A stretch of DNA of 5,937 bases from Acidimicrobiaceae bacterium (GTDB lineage Bacteria; Actinomycetota; Acidimicrobiia; Acidimicrobiales; Ilumatobacteraceae). The position numbers were made by a program, and so were the translations under genes. The stretch covers positions 1-5,937 of the forward strand of contig CANGZK010000072.1 in the NCBI GenBank assembly GCA_947458565.1. Direction: 5' to 3'. Positions 5,627-5,937 of the stretch are shown here, one piece after another. How positions within the stretch are numbered: the first letter of the stretch is position 1; every line of letters begins with the position of its first letter. The notes under the pieces were generated by a model. The model searched no databases and had not been told where the DNA came from. It saw only the letters and a program-made list of their open reading frames with translations.

Positions 5627-5937
5627 ATGCGTTGTGGATTCATTGGACTAGGTCACATTGGTAAATTTCTGGCAGGCAGTTTGGTGCGCAACGGTTTTGA
5701 GGTCACTGTGTTCGACCTCAACGCTGATGCAGCAGCACCGCTTGTTGCCAAGGGTGCGAAGTTGGCTGGCTCAATCAAAGAGCTGTGCGACGCATCAGAC
5801 ACAGTGTTCACATGCTTGCCTTCGCCGCGCGCGATTGACGCTGTTGTTGCAGGTGCCGGCGGAGTGATTGAGTCACTTGCAGGACGTGCAACTCGGGGAA
5901 CATGGATCGACATGAGCACCAACGATCAGGATGAAAC
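5627..5937 (+). CDS. NAD-binding beta-hydroxyacid dehydrogenase (3-hydroxyisobutyrate dehydrogenase family), 5' part
   Basis: The gene runs off the right edge after 103 complete codons, about a third of the usual ~290-300 residues. The N-terminal Rossmann motif GFIGLGHIGKFLAGSLVRNG (4-23) contains GLGxxG. The second strand ends in the acidic D30 (VTVFD), which favours NAD+ over NADP+. TCLPSPRAIDAVV (62-74) and the family substrate-site motif WIDMSTND (93-100, D95, S97, T98) follow. The catalytic lysine lies beyond the window. Family members interconvert beta-hydroxyacids and semialdehydes: 3-hydroxyisobutyrate, 3-hydroxypropionate, tartronate semialdehyde or 4-hydroxybutyrate. An AAAGG at 5615-5619, 7 nt before the ATG, supports the start. 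Spacing from the aldehyde dehydrogenase (36 nt, no hairpin) suggests one operon in which the two enzymes handle the same or successive intermediates. Exact substrate is unknown. Confidence 0.9.
   Translation, partial: MRCGFIGLGHIGKFLAGSLVRNGFEVTVFDLNADAAAPLVAKGAKLAGSIKELCDASDTVFTCLPSPRAIDAVVAGAGGVIESLAGRATRGTWIDMSTNDQDE

Noticed and set aside
1..5937. CRISPR arrays, tRNA/rRNA genes, insertion sequences, phage or defence genes
   Set aside because: I found no regularly spaced repeats, cloverleaf-like sequences, transposase motifs or defence-type domains. All but short gaps are filled by metabolic or housekeeping genes.

Overview
The window looks like a compact chromosomal segment of a moderate-GC actinobacterium. 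The MenB and group II truncated hemoglobin closely resemble my memory of the Mycobacterium tuberculosis proteins, and the Stf0-type sulfotransferase points the same way. Base composition appears to be near 50% GC, well below mycobacteria or streptomycetes. An aquatic Acidimicrobiia-like or similar actinobacterium would fit, but that is inference and no rRNA is present to confirm it. Coding density is very high, the genes lie a few bases apart or overlap, and I see no tRNA, rRNA, CRISPR array, insertion sequence or attachment site.

Layout. (1) Plus strand, 2-1433: the C-terminal end of a membrane protein that looks like FtsX, a crotonase-fold enoyl-CoA hydratase/isomerase starting 5 nt later, and a group II truncated hemoglobin starting 4 nt after the crotonase stop codon. 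(2) Minus strand, 3983 down to 1426: a three-gene cluster of an Stf0-type sulfotransferase, MenB (1,4-dihydroxy-2-naphthoyl-CoA synthase) and a TrmH/SpoU RNA methyltransferase. The gaps are 9 and 11 nt and all three genes start with GTG. Its 3' end overlaps the globin gene tail-to-tail by 8 bp. (3) A 110-bp divergent regulatory region at 3984-4093. (4) Plus strand, 4094 to the window end: a PuuC-like NAD-dependent aldehyde dehydrogenase, then, 36 nt downstream, a beta-hydroxyacid dehydrogenase cut by the window edge.

How the genes may work together. MenB is the ring-closing step of menaquinone synthesis, so the minus-strand cluster joins respiratory quinone synthesis to a PAPS-dependent sulfotransferase and an RNA methyltransferase. 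The plus-strand pair at the right end is a plausible short catabolic route: a hydroxyacid dehydrogenase makes or consumes a semialdehyde and the aldehyde dehydrogenase oxidises an aldehyde to its acid. The crotonase and globin are so close that coupled translation is likely, although no shared pathway is known to me.

Nothing in the window is a clearly new system. The points most worth checking are the sulfotransferase-menB linkage, the crotonase with isomerase-type rather than hydratase-type catalytic residues, its coupling to the truncated hemoglobin, and the repeats in the divergent promoter region.
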